64,000 nt of DNA from Callipepla californica brunnescens (taxonomy: Eukaryota > Chordata > Aves > Galliformes > Odontophoridae): contig JALIRH010000062.1 of the NCBI GenBank assembly GCA_023055505.1, positions 1,739,115 through 1,803,114 on the forward strand. Reading direction: 5' to 3'. Numbering within the stretch: the stretch's first letter is position 1; every line of letters begins with the position of its first letter. The notes below the pieces were generated by a model. The model worked only from the letters and a program-made list of their open reading frames with translations, ran no database searches and was not told the DNA's origin. Of the stretch, positions 25,492-39,400 are shown in pieces. Position numbers and translations under genes: made by a program.

Positions 25492-27585
25492 GAATATATC
25501 TATCTATGAAACCACAGCTTTCATTTGATAGCCATTACTTTGTCTGTGGTTTGGATCAATATTCAAAAATTAGCAAGGGAACCTTTTTTTGTTAAGAAAA
25601 TCTCCTTGTCTGTTCCTATGGAAAAATAAGCAAGTTGGCTAAATTATAAGGAACTGAAGATCGCCCATAATCATTAATGACATTAAGAACTTGGCAATCA
25701 AATTCTCCAAATATGCCATCTGCAGTCCAAACCTGTAGAGACTGAGCTGCTTTCTGCTGCTGAGGGCATTGGTACGAAAAGCAGAAAGCTGCCTCACTGA
25801 AGCTCTTCATGATGCTTTGCTGGTATGTGGGATGTGTGGAAGACAAAGAGCAGAAATAAGACACAAAAGGACTGAGACTGGTGGAAACAAAGTGAAAGGT
25901 GTAACTAGGGTTGAAAATTTGTGGATGAAAAAAAAAAAAGATTCTGGCATGAGTAGATGTGAGGAAGCATTTGAATGCAAAATGGGACCAGAGCAGAATA
26001 CTGAAGTAAGAAACAATAGAGAGAAGAAAGAAAGAAAATCAAGGAATATATAGATTCAAAAGAAAAAGGACAAAGAGACTAGTCCAAGATTTCTGAGTAT
26101 CAGCTTTCAATTTTTGAAGGAAGAAACATCTATCTTTTCCTGTCTAAGGGTTTTGTAGTACCTTTGTAGGGCCTACACTGTGTGCCATAGCAGGTGCTGT
26201 CCAGTAGGATACTAAAATTGTTACTGACATTATGTTATCATCAATTTCTCATCTGTAATCACTAGTTGGAAAAAAATTGTCATGTAGCTGTTCAAAATTC
26301 CAATCTTGCCAGTTTGATTCCATTTGGCATGGTGCTTTAAGAATTTGTTTTTAAATAGAGAAAACCCTATTCTGGAACCTATCTTACCTTAAAATAATAT
26401 TACGAATTGTGGAAAAGTTTCCAAAATTGAAGTTGCAGACTCATTTTCTCCCTTTTGCTCTTTTTTAACAATACAGGTACTAATTTTCCACTTTCCTTCT
26501 TGTCTGGATGTTTAGATATCAATAGATGATTCATAGATGTTCAGTGAGAAAAATAAGTAAAAATGCATACACAGGAATGAGAACAGCTAAGACATAGTAA
26601 AAAAAAAGAAAAAACAGGAACAAGCAGTTACACTGAAAAATAACTATAAATGAAACATTTCAACTCCTATTAGTTGTACTGAAAATACTGAATAAATTAA
26701 AAAAAAAAGTGACACTTCACACTTCATAAGTAGGAAGAAACTCTCAGTTTAACAGGAGAAAAGCATAACTGAAATAGAATATTTTCAATCCTATCTGACA
26801 CACAAATGATTTATATGTTTTCATTTTTCCCTAAAGTGTTAAGCATTTTTATTTTATGCTGTCTCCTCAGACTGTGGTAATGTGAAGTTCATTTCCCATG
26901 AGAAGTTATATTTTTAATGTCAAATTTAATTATGTATAAAGAAAGGAATCCAAGAGAAAGTCTATTTGGAGAACTAGGCCAAGCAGGCTACTATTCCTCT
27001 ATCATAAAAAAGATAAAGTTCAATGAATAGAAACTTAACCCAGCTTTCTCTTTTTTAGTATGTTGGTTTTCAGAAAACAGGCTACACTTTAAGTGCAAAA
27101 ATGACCAGACTGATTCAGAAATGTAATCTACTTAAGCAGTAATCTATGCAATAGTAAGATTTCATGCTAATAATATTCTGGGAAAATCATAATGATGTGT
27201 AAAACAATGAATTTAAAATATAAATGCTGCATATAACAACTCTAAACAACGTAAATAACTGTAGTTTTTAAGGATAAAGACGCATCATTTTCTTCAATTA
27301 TTTTTTCTGAAAATGTCTTTTATGTGTTTTATCATCAATAGTGTAGATCCCAACATACATAACTATTTAGGAGAAATTAATTAAGATTTAAGAAAATCTG
27401 TTTTGAAAAAAAAAAAAACCAAAACAGAATATGATTATCTTCATATACATCAAAAAACAAACAAATAATACAATAATTGTAGGGACTTCTATGAAAGATT
27501 TACTTTAAGGACACCACCAAGGGAATTATAAACTATGTTTTAGAACTATAAAGGATTTGACAGATAAGAGAAAAAGGTAAGGGAT
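25492..27585. other. Unique AT-rich intergenic DNA
   Basis: No gene or interspersed repeat is recognised. The plus-strand 94-codon frame at 25769-26053 is lysine-rich and crosses a 12-base A-run, and its minus-strand overlaps are equally unsupported. Confidence 0.55.
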
Positions 27586-27821
27586 GGGAGGGGAAGGAAG
27601 GGGAGGAGAGAGAGAAAAGGAAAAGAAAGAAGAAAAGAAGAAATGAAAAAGAAAAAGAAAGAGAAAAAGAAAGAGAAAAAGAAAAAGAAAAAGAAAAAGA
27701 AAAAGAAAAAGAAAAAGAAAAAGAAAAAGAAAAAGAAAAAGAAAAAGAAAAAGAAAAAGAAAAAGAAAAAGAAAAAGAAAAAGAAAAAGAAAAAGAAAAA
27801 GAAAAAGAAAAAGAAAAAGGA
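27586..27821 (+). repeat. Homopurine tract with (GAAAAA)n array
   Basis: All bases from 27586 to 27821 are purines except a single T at 27644. The left part is G-rich (GGGAGGGGAAGGAAGGG...). From about 27674 to 27819 it is an almost perfect GAAAAA hexamer array of about 24 units, with a few GAAAGA variants just before it. The poly-Lys and poly-Phe frames here are artefacts of the array. Confidence 0.97.
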
Positions 27822-30800
27822 CATGTAGTTAAGATTGTCCTTAACTAACCCTCCTGTCCATAGCAATGTGAGCTAAGGTATGTCTTCCTTAACAAGAAAC
27901 TCGATGATTTTATTAATTTAAGTAAAAATTTTCTGATGTTTACACAGAGTTTTAGGATATGTAATATTTATATAGGAACTCAATTCCCACATGCTCAGCA
28001 GTTCTCTGTAACAGCTCAAGCATTGTCAAGCTTTTACCTCTGCAAATGTTGCCTTTACTCTGTTCTGAGAGCATAGTACTGTGAAATCTAAATTTTCTGG
28101 GGCATTAAATTGATGTGCTATTTCATAATGCACGTCTCTCTAATACATAAATTTTTTTGTTGGAATTAAATGAAGGAAATGGCCGTATTACTCTAATGTC
28201 ATATGTTGTTGCTATGCTAGTTGTTTCGTATGTCAGGTTCTAATGCCAGGGTATGAACAATATTTTCATATGTCAAGGTGACTGTACAGACAGAAGACTG
28301 ATCAGGATTATAAAAAATAATTTCTGAAAATCCCAATTAAAAGTATAGTTTAAGCTGTTTATGCTAGCCAGTGACTTTAGGATGAAGAAGATACTCAACA
28401 GGAAAAAAGTAATTAATTCTTCAGAGACCTGAATATTCTACAATGCAGATTTTAGTTTAGATCACTCACCTTAAGTGAGATAGAAAAAGCTCAAAAACTG
28501 TCTTTAAAACCAAAGATTTCTTTGCTTAATAATATTTGAAAGACACAGAAGCACGTTACATAGTAGTAAATGACTCCTAGGAAATAAGAATCACACAAAC
28601 AAATTATAGAGAAAATTATTTTACAAACTGGTTTCTGTTAATGCAGCATCTATTTGTCTTTTATCTTTTTAATGTTATGCCTACTTATTTCAAATTGCAG
28701 TATTTTTATTCAGTTTTTTTCCTGTTGAAAAGCAATATCCAAAGGACAAAATTCACAGTCCTGCTGCCTAACAGTTATATCTACAGCTGTTGGGCTACTG
28801 GATGCTATTCAGTTTTAGAGATTAGTTTGGATTTGTGAACTTACTGGTATTTTTAACTAGCCAGACAACAGAATAGTCCGCTGTGCATGGAGCACAAAGG
28901 TGACTGTGGTGGTGAGAATAGTAGAAATAAAAAGTTGGCAACCATTCTATGTCCTCAGCTCAGAGTTTAGTAAAGTCGAATTTACAATAATTGACAGTAG
29001 CTATTGAGATCTGGGAGTGATGCCCAGGTTGAGACATTGTGTATAGTCCGTGCCATCTGTGTGTCACAGATACAGATGATTAGATCTTAAGAGGTTGCTC
29101 TATGTATCAGAATTACTCACAGGACATATATTACTATTGGTTGCATATTTCCCATCTTTCCAGCACATTTGAATCTTGGCACAAATGAAAGTTCTTCTCT
29201 CCCATGTCCTATAAGGTCCTTTGGAGTTCCAAAGAAATTTTATCAGTCACTGTCTTGTCTAAGTAGTTTGCCAGAATGTATGATTCTAATACTTTTCATA
29301 TATTATTATCATGTGTATCTATGTTGCTGGGAATATTTGGTGATCTTTCCTAGACCTTGATTACATGGCTGATGAATCAAAACACTGAGCATGATGTTCT
29401 GGCTCACGAAGACTTGACTAATGCCAGACTTACTTCAGAAACTACCACAGCAGTTGCAACAGAGGGGATGACTGTGCTTGTTGCCTAAAAGATCTCCAGT
29501 ACATTCTTGTGTAAGTCTGAACTGCATTTCCTACAAGGATGCTGTTGACCTATTACACTCTGCGTATTATCTAGAAAGTAGACAGACAGGCTTATTTAGA
29601 TAGAGGAAAGAGAATCTCAGTGGCTTGTTTAATTTCACCTTTAAGAATAAAATGCACTGTGTGGTAACAGACATTAAAGTGGTCCTTGTGGGGCCAGTAA
29701 AATGCCAAGAATAATCAAAATGGCAATGGCAGTTATAGAATGAAAATTTTTCCACACTGCTTAGGTACTCTTTGCAGTATGATCAGAATGCACAAATGAG
29801 TCCAAATCAGATCTCTCCATTGTGCTGCCTCAGAACTAGCAGTATAACACTTTAAGAATTGCTTTATTGACTTCATTTTGCTATGTCTTTCTCCATTTTC
29901 TTCCTTGTTCAGGACAGTCTACATTCTGCTTGATTAGTTCTACTTGATATTTCCATTTGAGATTTAAACCTATCATGTAGATACTTATAATCTTAAACTT
30001 GTGAAATTAATGCCATTATTCTTTGTTTATCTGTAATCTTATCATAAACTACAGTTTGCATCTGTTTCCAATTAAGGCAGTTTATGGGGATTATAGTAAA
30101 AGATGAATCCAAACGGTAGATGAAATACCCCACCTGATTATTTGGTCAGTGTTCTTTTGTATAATAAATACTGTGTCTCTGCATGCATGTTTTCTTAAGC
30201 TTCTGACTATGTCATCCAGGAAGAAAAACAGGATGCCTTGCACCTTTCTGCACAGTGAGCAAGGATGAAATGAAGAAGAAAAAAATTGCTTGGGTAGGAG
30301 GAAAGCACTGGAAAGGACAAAATGTTTTCTTTTCAGACAGCTTTGCTGACAGGTAAAGGAAAAGGAGAGATGGAAAAATTTTGTTAGTGCTAGAGAAGGA
30401 GGAAGTGACCATTATGATGGTGTCCATGCCATGGACATTACCTCAAGGGATTTTGAATAAAAACTATATGAAAAGAGAAAAGAACAAAGGTAACCTTGAA
30501 ACACATGGATTTTTGCTATATGTATGGGTTAGGCTTAATCGTTGACAAGCTTCTTCCTCAAAACTGTCAGGATGGTCATTCTGGCCTATTCACAGAGGAA
30601 TGCAAATGAAACTGCAGACATGTAGATGACAGCAGCTATCTCCGAAATCTCATGACCTGACTTCTATGGCTGCTTCTGTTGAAAAAAATAACATTTAGTT
30701 CAGGTGAAAGTGTTCTTGATCTGATCAGGTACCACCAATAGATTAAAATATTGCAGTTAATGTCATCTTCTCATAAGTCATCAGTGATAGTGGTCGTCTC

Positions 30801-32021
30801 ACATCTTTTACAAAAAGGTTCTGCATTTTCTGGGGAATGTGGAGCATCCTAAATTTGAAGACACATTCGTAAGAGAGACAAGGGAAATTTTGATCTAGTG
30901 AGTGTGAAAGAGCTGAGGGGGTTGAAAGAAAAGCAGATCCTTTGACCAGGTTTACAGAAATTAATAGCTACCCAGCATTTGCTCTAATAAAGTAGATTAG
31001 AACAAGACTCAGGCCTCAGGCTGTCAATAAGCCATCTGGCTGATAACTGTGTGGGAAGTCTGACTCTGAATGACAGAGAGGGAGAGGAGAGTATGAAGAA
31101 GAATCACAGCTTGTGAGATAGTCATCTGCTGCAGGGGAACCTTTTTCAAAGCAAATGGTACAAGTCAGTATTTTGGCCTGTTCAGATTTGAACTGCCAAA
31201 GCTGCTTTCTTCTTTCTCTTTAAATTTTTTTAATTCAATCTGTTTCACCATTTGTGTTATTTTAATTTTCCATGGGCATAGCGATTTAAATGGAGATAGG
31301 ACAGAAGCAAACAGGGATTTTATGAATCAGATTGGTGCTAGAATCAAAGACACCATTCAATTGAAGAATACTCTGAATAGTGATAAAGTCTTATATTCAG
31401 AATATGCAAAGCATTGCTTAATTGAAATTTAGTCAGTTACATACTTAATATTTTCTTAGTCCTTATTCCTAAATATACAATACTAAATCTATAAGCTGCT
31501 TCGTTTAACTTAACAGTGGAATTTTACATTACAGATAGAGAAATCACCTAATTTTTTAAAATATAAATCATTAAACGATTGTCTCCAGTAGCAGCCTTTC
31601 TGGTGGTTAAGATTATACAGGATTAAATGAACTTTTTTTTTAACAATTTGTTTGTGGTCTGCATTCTCTATGTTCATATCGCACTATAACACCGATATAA
31701 ACAATCACAGGGAATCCTCTACTAGAAGCAGCAGTATTTTCAGATGATTCAACATTTCCCACTAACACAAGTAATTAACCTCACCATCAACTGCAAAGAT
31801 CCACAGCCTTACGTCATTAAATCAAATCTCTTGTTAAAACTGCTCTTTTTTTGATAGTCCAACAGTACTAAAGGGTGAAAATGTTCTGGTGCTGTCTCTT
31901 GGATCCTTCATGAAGATCCAACTAACCTTGCGCTGAGAAAGAATGTTGTAACTATTATGTCACTAAGCATTTAATGCTTAGTTTTTCTAGTTGTTCTTTT
32001 TTAATGTTATTTAGGATTTCC

Positions 32022-32046
32022 CTTATTTATTTATTTATTTATTTAT
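32022..32046 (+). repeat. (TTTA)n microsatellite
   Basis: About six tandem TTTA units are visible in direct sequence. Confidence 0.9.
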
Positions 32047-32694
32047 ATACGTTCAGTTAGAATCACAGTACACCAAAGTGTTTTTGAAAGGAGAAGTGTC
32101 ACTGAGAAGTAAATTTCTAAACAAGTGTATTTAGCCAGTATTGAACAATGCACTTTTTTTTCTTTTTGTCTGTGTGGGTGTTGAATTTTGCCAACTAGTT
32201 CTTTAATCACTTTAGTCATGTTATGATTGGTAATAATTAAATTAATAAACAAGATTTGTAAGCAATGAAAATTTCAAATCCTTCAAAAGTTTTTGCAAAG
32301 CAGAATTTCATAGACGGAAGATACTACAGAAGGAGCAAGTTTGCATCAGAAACTTATACTAGGCTAAAATGCAATGCAACAGCTCATGTTTTGTAAGGAA
32401 TACAAGGATAATACATCTTTGATTATGGAAAAAATATTTTTTCTGGTAAAAATATATACTGAAAAAAACAACATAATATGCAAATTTTATATATATATAT
32501 CTATATATATAGGTCAATATAGGTCATGTGTAGATATAGTTATAGGTGTGCAATTAATCAAAAATACACCTTTTATTTTTTTTTTCTGTTTCATTTGCAT
32601 GAAATACGTATATATCTGCCGTATTCATTATTACCTGCAGACCATGGCATTACTTGCAAGACTAGTTTGCAATTTCATTAGTAATTCCTTTCCA

Positions 32695-32742
32695 ACCACC
32701 TTTAGAGGTAGTTTAGTTGAAGACCTAAAGGTGGTCTTCAAC
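32695..32742 (+). other. Two overlapping perfect 10-bp inverted repeats
   Basis: ACCACCTTTA (32695-32704) is the exact reverse complement of TAAAGGTGGT (32726-32735). GTTGAAGACC (32716-32725) is the exact reverse complement of GGTCTTCAAC (32733-32742). The right arms overlap by three bases, so the two hairpins are mutually exclusive. No function is known. Confidence 0.75.
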
Positions 32743-33400
32743 AAGCATGAGCTGCGTATTTGAACTGCAATCACAGCATAATTTATCACCTGTGCTGGAG
32801 GCTGTGCAGTAGTTTGGAAATTAAGTCCTCATACGTTCTCTTAAGATGTCCTCAGAGGTAGAGGAGACTAATTTGTAAATATCTTTCTGAAAGTATTTTT
32901 TTCAGAGAAAAAGAAAAGGAAGAAGGTATCCTTCAATGCACTGTAAATTGAGGCATACTTGATATTTGAAAAAAAGAGTGATAGAGAGATGGAGAGATGG
33001 ATCTGTTATCTTTCTTGTAAAAAAAAATAATTGTACTATAATTCAATTATTGATATATCTCACTTCTGACAATTTCTCAGCTGACGGTTCTTTCTTAAAT
33101 GACAGATTTTCATTACACACACAGGAGACTGAAATCTCAGTGTCAAAGATGTCCGTTTCCTGATCACGCATTCATAGCAATTTTATCAAAAATCTAATCT
33201 AGTCTCTACAAACTCATTCCTTATTTCTGCATAAAATGGGATAATTTGCTTTATGTTTACAGAAATTATTTTAAAATAAATATTTTGGAAAAATAAAAAA
33301 TGTTCTCCAGCATAACTTAAATTCTTTAAAGCTTAGCTTCTGTGTAGTAGGTAGTTAACTCATGCCCTGAAGAGAAAACTTAAATGAGTATGAAAGTGTT

Positions 33401-33460
33401 ATTAATCCTACTATATTAATCCTAATCCTTAATCTATTAATCCTATTAATCCTATAAATA
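33401..33460 (+). repeat. Degenerate minisatellite, unit ATTAATCCT
   Basis: About five imperfect copies of ATTAATCCT separated by 1-3 bases are visible. The tract is AT-rich and of no evident function. Confidence 0.85.
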
Positions 33461-36121
33461 ATATAAAAAAGTATATATTCTTGAAAAACAAACAAGCAAA
33501 AAAATAAAACAGTCTGAAAAAAGGAATTAAACAGACATGGTTGTGCAGTTCTTTGGTTGTTAATGAGACGTTATGACTAAATTAAGTGTGGTAAGTGAAT
33601 TTGCATCATTATTCATTAATGTTGCATCATAAAAATTCCTCCATGGTAATTTTATGGCTATTAGCATTTTACGCATAACTCCTCCATCCTCAAATAAGTA
33701 GAACTGTAGAATTCTTGCTTCAAATTAAGTTCTACTTTATGGAGGGTAAAAGAGGACAATTATTCTGTTTGCCTGAACAACAGAATGAGAGATATTTTGA
33801 TGTTTCAATGGCAAGCAAAACCCCATCACATCTTAAAAACCAATAGCAAAGATTTGAAACAGGTCACAGATCATTACTTTTTTTGAAAAATTGAAGTTGC
33901 AATGAAAACAGCTCTCAGGGAGATGAATTAATTTGTAGAGGATTATTAGATGGCTGCAGGTTCCTTAAAAATCCTGAACAAAGAACAATAATACTGTTGA
34001 TAACTGTAAACTTGCTGTAAATTTATATAAGCCTCTGTGTCCAACAACATAAACAATTACTGCACAAGAGGAGTACTGCTTTGTCTTCTTTGCCTTTCTC
34101 CATAATAACTAAATGCCAAACTGGCTACTATGAAGGTGCTGAATAAAACACCAGCAATACAGAATTCCCGAACAGAAAATGTGAAGTATTTGAAAACAGA
34201 TTTTGATAGTCAATTTGATACATTACATTCTTGTCTAGAGTGTAATTTTTCTCCTGCTTTTAATTCAAATTCATTTTATACTGTTTATTTAATGGTAATT
34301 CTTGTACTATCTATCTGTTAACTCGTGTCCAGTACAGTAGCACAATTAACACAAAGGTGCTATTGTGCCGAGTTTCTGAGATTATCATTCAGGAAATGCT
34401 TCTAAACCTGTAACAGTATAGCTGAAGGAGGATAAGGTTCTGAAGTGGATTTTAAACAGATGTCTATAAAGAAGCAGCATAGGACAAAAACACTCTCAGA
34501 CTTCTGCCAGCACATCTCTGCTTCAATCTCTCCAATTGCCTGCCAATTTGCCAAAGCAATTCAGAATCACTGAGCTCGACTGATGAAAATTACCAACACT
34601 CAGTCAGAAACATTATCTATATGAGATTTGAATATATTAATAAAATTCCAGAAGGAAATTAAGTATTACTTTTACTATAATGCATAACAAGTAATTACAT
34701 AATTTTAAAAATAATTTACCTTTATTTTTATTATTTTTTTTATTTCTAAGTTTTATCTGCTTAGCATAAGAACAGTGACTAAAAGAATATGATGTCTAAA
34801 CTTCAATGCATTATTGAAAATGTGTGTACTTTTGATTAACATTTTACTTTAGCATTTTTTTCTACTATAAAGAAACTGAGTGTTGCAAAGAAAAAGACTT
34901 CTAACAATGCTATCAGCATCAGGATATGTCATATAGTTTTCTTCCATTCGTACATCTGCAGCGTTTATCCTCAAATCCACTTTAATCTTATTTAATAGTA
35001 GGAAAAAAGAATCATTAAACCTCTTTATGTAACTATAAATATTATATGGAATATATTATAGATATATATCTACAAATATATAGGAGATATATATATATAA
35101 TACTATAGAATATAAATTATATATTCTAATAGGTCTGTAAATATTACATTCAGGACACTAAGTAAAGACATTGGAGGTAATTTCTGATCTTTTCTCAATC
35201 CTCATTAAAGAGGTAATTTGGGACTGACGAAACTACAATGGAAATGTTTTCTGCAAAGTTCAGTATTGATTGAGCAGCAGTTAGGGAAAAATGTTGTGCT
35301 ATCATTTTTTTAAATGTTTTAAACATTCCCCCCTGAAACAGTTAGTCAGTAGCATAATCTGTGGACAGTGCACATATTTACAGATACAAATGAAGGATCA
35401 GTTGGACAATGCCTCTAAAAGGTATTTTAGCAATTATAATCTATGCCAGCATTTAAAAGGGGTGGGATTAGAAACAAATATTTAAATTCTGTGTCACACA
35501 TCCTCTTTTTCTTCCCAAAGCTTAGCAGAAAATAAGCAAACACTGAAGTTTTTCTTAGAATGTTTCAGTAGTAAAGCCTTCCATTCTTTCTACTTGCCCC
35601 TTCTCCAGAGAGTTTCCACATTATTAAAGTAGAGAATAGATAACTCTAGTGAAGAATAACTACACAATAATGAAGCCTCAGTTTGACAGAACTTTTGAAC
35701 ACCCAAGTCAAAGCCTCTGTGCTTCATAATCACAAACAGGAACAATCAGATGTGAACCCAAATCCCTGTATTGAGGGTATGCATCTATCAATTTAGTTAG
35801 CAGAAATAAGACCCAGTCATCTCAAAGAGAATTGCCAACGTGATGTTTTCTGTATCAGAAACATGTAAATAAACTTCCTTCAGCTACACAACCACAAGAA
35901 AACAGTGAGCTGAGAACCAGTCAAACTTTCTGTATCTCAGACTTGTGAGACATCTTACAGATATAGCTGTCGATGTAAGAAAAAGCTTAGCAGGGTTAAA
36001 GGACTTGGGTTAATTGCTACTACTACTTTTTACAGACATTTTTTATCACAATCTGTATATGCAACTTCAACTGTAAGTGATGACTACAAAATGACCATTT
36101 CTATTCTCTTTCCTTCTTTTG

Positions 36122-36137
36122 ACAGCAGGGGGCTCTC
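36122..36137 (+). promoter_or_regulatory. Candidate CTCF-like site
   Basis: ACAGCAGGGGGCTCTC matches most of the vertebrate CTCF core motif. It stands out as a GC-rich 16-mer in AT-rich unique sequence just left of a CR1. The motif match is all the evidence there is, and binding is unproven. Confidence 0.35.
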
Positions 36138-36151
36138 AAATGGGTCATTTT

Positions 36152-36425
36152 TGTAGAATCAGAAACTTTTGAGCTAGAAGGAACCTTAAAAGGTCATCAA
36201 GCTCAACTCCCCTGCAATGAACAGGGACACCCACAGCTTGATCTAGTTGCTCAGAGCCTTGGCCCAGCCTGGCTTTGAACATCTTCAGGGGCAGGGCATC
36301 CACGTCTTTTCTGGGTAATCCGTTCCAGTGTGTTTCTGGTATTCAATATAAATTTCCACTCTTTTAGTTTGAAAGTATTTCCTCTTATCCTGTCACCACG
36401 GAACCAGCTAAAGAGTTTGTCACAT
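36152..36425 (-). repeat. CR1 LINE fragment, 3' end
   Basis: Reverse-complement CR1 3' end: a degenerate tail (tagaatcagaaac), 'aaggtcatcaagctcaactc', then 'gcatccacgtcttttctggg' and 'tcctcttatcctgtcaccac'. It is truncated at about 36425. The minus-strand 73-codon frame at 36251-36472 lies inside and beyond it and is not a gene. Confidence 0.9.
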
Positions 36426-39400
36426 TCTTTCCTGAGAATGTGTAAACAGATGTAGAAAAGCATTATAATCATTAGTACATACGGAAATAACTAAATAAGT
36501 ACAAAAAAGAAAAAGTAAGAAACAATGATTATTTTGAATTTAGTTATTTATAAAACATTAAATGTTGCATTGTTTGTTTATTTGTTAGTTTGTTGTTGTT
36601 TGTCAGTTTTATGGTTTTCTTAATTCCTTCTTGTTTCTCAAAAGGAACTAGAATGGAAAAATGCATTTTGTGAGAAAACAAATATCTGTGTCAAAAAATG
36701 ATATTGGTTTAAACAAAACATCCTTCCCAATTGCTTTTAGTGTATTAACTTTAATTTAAGGTGACATATAATAATTTTCCCACTTTTTTTCACTTTGGCT
36801 AATGCAAGATTACTAAAGAACACTTTTTATATGGTCTTAATTACTTATGTACTATTAAGGCTTGGAAAATTACTAGATTTAATTAAAATGTAAGTAGAAG
36901 AATGTAAATTCTTAGTTTTTGATTGAATTGAAAGTAGAACAGTGAATGACTGCAAGAATGAGAGATGACCTTTGATTTTTAAAACATGTAATTCTGTTTG
37001 TTTAAAAGAATACAAATGCATCTTTTTTTTCACTTAGGGGTATTTATCTTGCCCTTTAAAGGCCAGATAGTGAGTGGAGCTAAAGTTCATACCTAAGATG
37101 AAATCCGAATATCGGATACGAAAATAAGATTTTCCTTAGCATTGATTTCAAAACAGATTTTCAGGTAAGAATAGGGAGCAACAAAAAGAGAAACAGAGCA
37201 TCTGAAAATAATCGCAGTTCAAAGAAAGAAGTAAAAAGCCCACACAGACATATTTGATAGACACTGGATGTAGGCTGCAAACTTGTTATTATTCTCAGAG
37301 CCCCACTGGGATAATGAGAAGATTAGATACTATAGTGGCCTACAGATAAATAATAACAGTACTGAAAATCTAGCTGATAGTTCCCATCAGTTGTAAAGAG
37401 AATTATTGTTGAGGCCTTATAATCAGTATTTTTCTTCTGCCCCTCCTTCTTCTTCAACTTACTTCAATCTAGACCTTACACAACAATCTTAACTTAAAAC
37501 TTTAAGTAATTTTTAAAATAACACATCAAATTTCTAAAGAAAAATGTGATGTTTCTTTCTGTATACTGTAACCAATACAGATATCTGCTATAATTATTTG
37601 GGAAACAAATGTGTTTTTGAGGAAAACAATTTGCCTTCTAGACACCAACAGACTCTTGTAATGTCTTTGCTTTCTGTTTTTAGATATAAGATGTTCCAAC
37701 GTTTCCCAATATACTGCTTGAGCAAGAATACATTTAAAAAATATACTTTGAAATAGAATTTCTGTCAACTGTTAGTTTAAGAAAAATACACTAGGATAAT
37801 AATAATTATTATTATTTATATTTAATCTTTAAACTACTTATTGTTCTTATATTACATTAAATATAGGAAAAATGAAATAGTATGTACTCCTAGGAATAAG
37901 TAATATGTCATTTTATTCAGTAGTGGAATATATATATTTTAAAACTAAGAGTATCTGCCACTAAATACCCAAAGTATCATTTTCTTTTGAAGCTAAAATT
38001 CCACTCTTTAGCTCTGCTAAAATATCATCACTGACCTTTTATGAAGAAATACACAGAATAAAAACATATTAAAAATAGTAATTCTGAAATGACATTTTGA
38101 TGTGTTAGTGAAATTATAATTCTGTAAAATCTATTCTTAGGAAGGAAAAGTCACCTACAAATACATGAATATGGAAACAACCTTCAAATTTTAATTTTCA
38201 GTTTAACGTACAAACAAAATAGTATGTATACTTCTGGTTAGGTACTGGAAAAAACTCCTTGCTTGAAAATTAATTATACATCATTTATGTCTTTTTCAAA
38301 TTCAGTGCTCATTTATTCAGTATCGAGACTGAAAGCAGTGATCATTTTAATGCAATGTCGAGATATCATGCCTGCTATGATATTCAACCTATCAAGAGCT
38401 AGCACAAGGAGTCTTTTCTCCTATGAGATCGTAACAGCCCACACTGTAGCAATCAAGACACCTGCATCCACTTCACCCATCCTAACATGAGTAGAGCAGT
38501 ACTAGGAAGCATGAGAACACAGAAGCCTACTCTCATCAGGAAGCAGTATGTCTGTGCTAGCAAGGCAGTTTCTGTAAGCTAACAATCCATGACACTTTTC
38601 AGAGTTCAGAAGCTCAGTAGCGACACTGCATGAGGATACTCCTCTGCTTTTAGATTCAAACAAGACCACCCGTACATCTCTGCACTGGGTCACGTGGATC
38701 TCATGGCAGATTGCTCTGCCAGTGCAAGCGTCTCTGACGCTGTGATCCAATCTTTTTGAGTTTCACTGTGAAATAATTGTGCATTTATTTGCAGATTACA
38801 GATGTCACTTCTTTAAAAAATAGATTCATTTTATAAGCTGAAACACTGACATTCAAGACTTTTATACCATTTGTGTAGACACTGGCAGACATTTAATGTT
38901 CAGCTATCATAACAAAATTCAAAGGACCATTTTTATCAGCATCTTATATACACTTTCTTAAAACTGATGTGCTCATGTAAGGTTGAATACTTATGATTAA
39001 AGTGAGTAATTTAACATAAAGAAATTCTTAAAATTAAGATCTTTGTTTCTTAAGGTATTTCCCTGAAGTTACATGTCATAAAGATTGCTAATGTTTGAGT
39101 TAACTGTTATAAAAATTTCTAATTATTAATTGATTTTAAAGTAATGCAAGTTAACAGAAAATAAATAAATAAATAAAATCACCACAAGAAACAAAAGATC
39201 TTGCAGATATTGAACACTTTTTTAATGGTGAAAGATTTTTTACAGAAAATCTGATTAAGATCGAAGCTCGATTCTAACTTCACCCCTTCAGGTTAAAAAT
39301 AAAATAAAATAGCTTAATCCACTGAGTTTATCACTTATGTGTATAAATATAAATTAGATAAGCATGGCTCTCAGACATACTTTAATCTGTATTTTAATGA

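Larger units (their letters stand above)
27822..36120. other. Unique AT-rich DNA with simple repeats
   Basis: No gene or interspersed repeat is recognised over about 8.3 kb. It holds a (TTTA)n run at about 32022-32046, a (TA)n-rich patch near 32487-32515, a degenerate minisatellite at 33401-33460 and AT-rich palindromic sequence around 35040-35120. The 129-codon plus frame at 32374-32763 crosses the (TA)n patch and has no recognisable motif. Confidence 0.55.

Noticed and set aside
27546..27866. Poly-Phe and poly-Lys open frames of 61-106 codons
   Set aside because: They are produced by the GAAAAA hexamer array, whose period is a multiple of three and contains no stop. Nothing supports coding.
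32374..32763. 129-codon plus-strand frame
   Set aside because: It runs through a (TA)n patch (YIYISIYIG-type sequence) and shows no known domain.
33401..33460. CRISPR-like spacing of ATTAATCCT repeats
   Set aside because: Units are 9 bp with 1-3 bp spacers, AT-rich and imperfect. This is a minisatellite in a vertebrate genome, not a CRISPR array.
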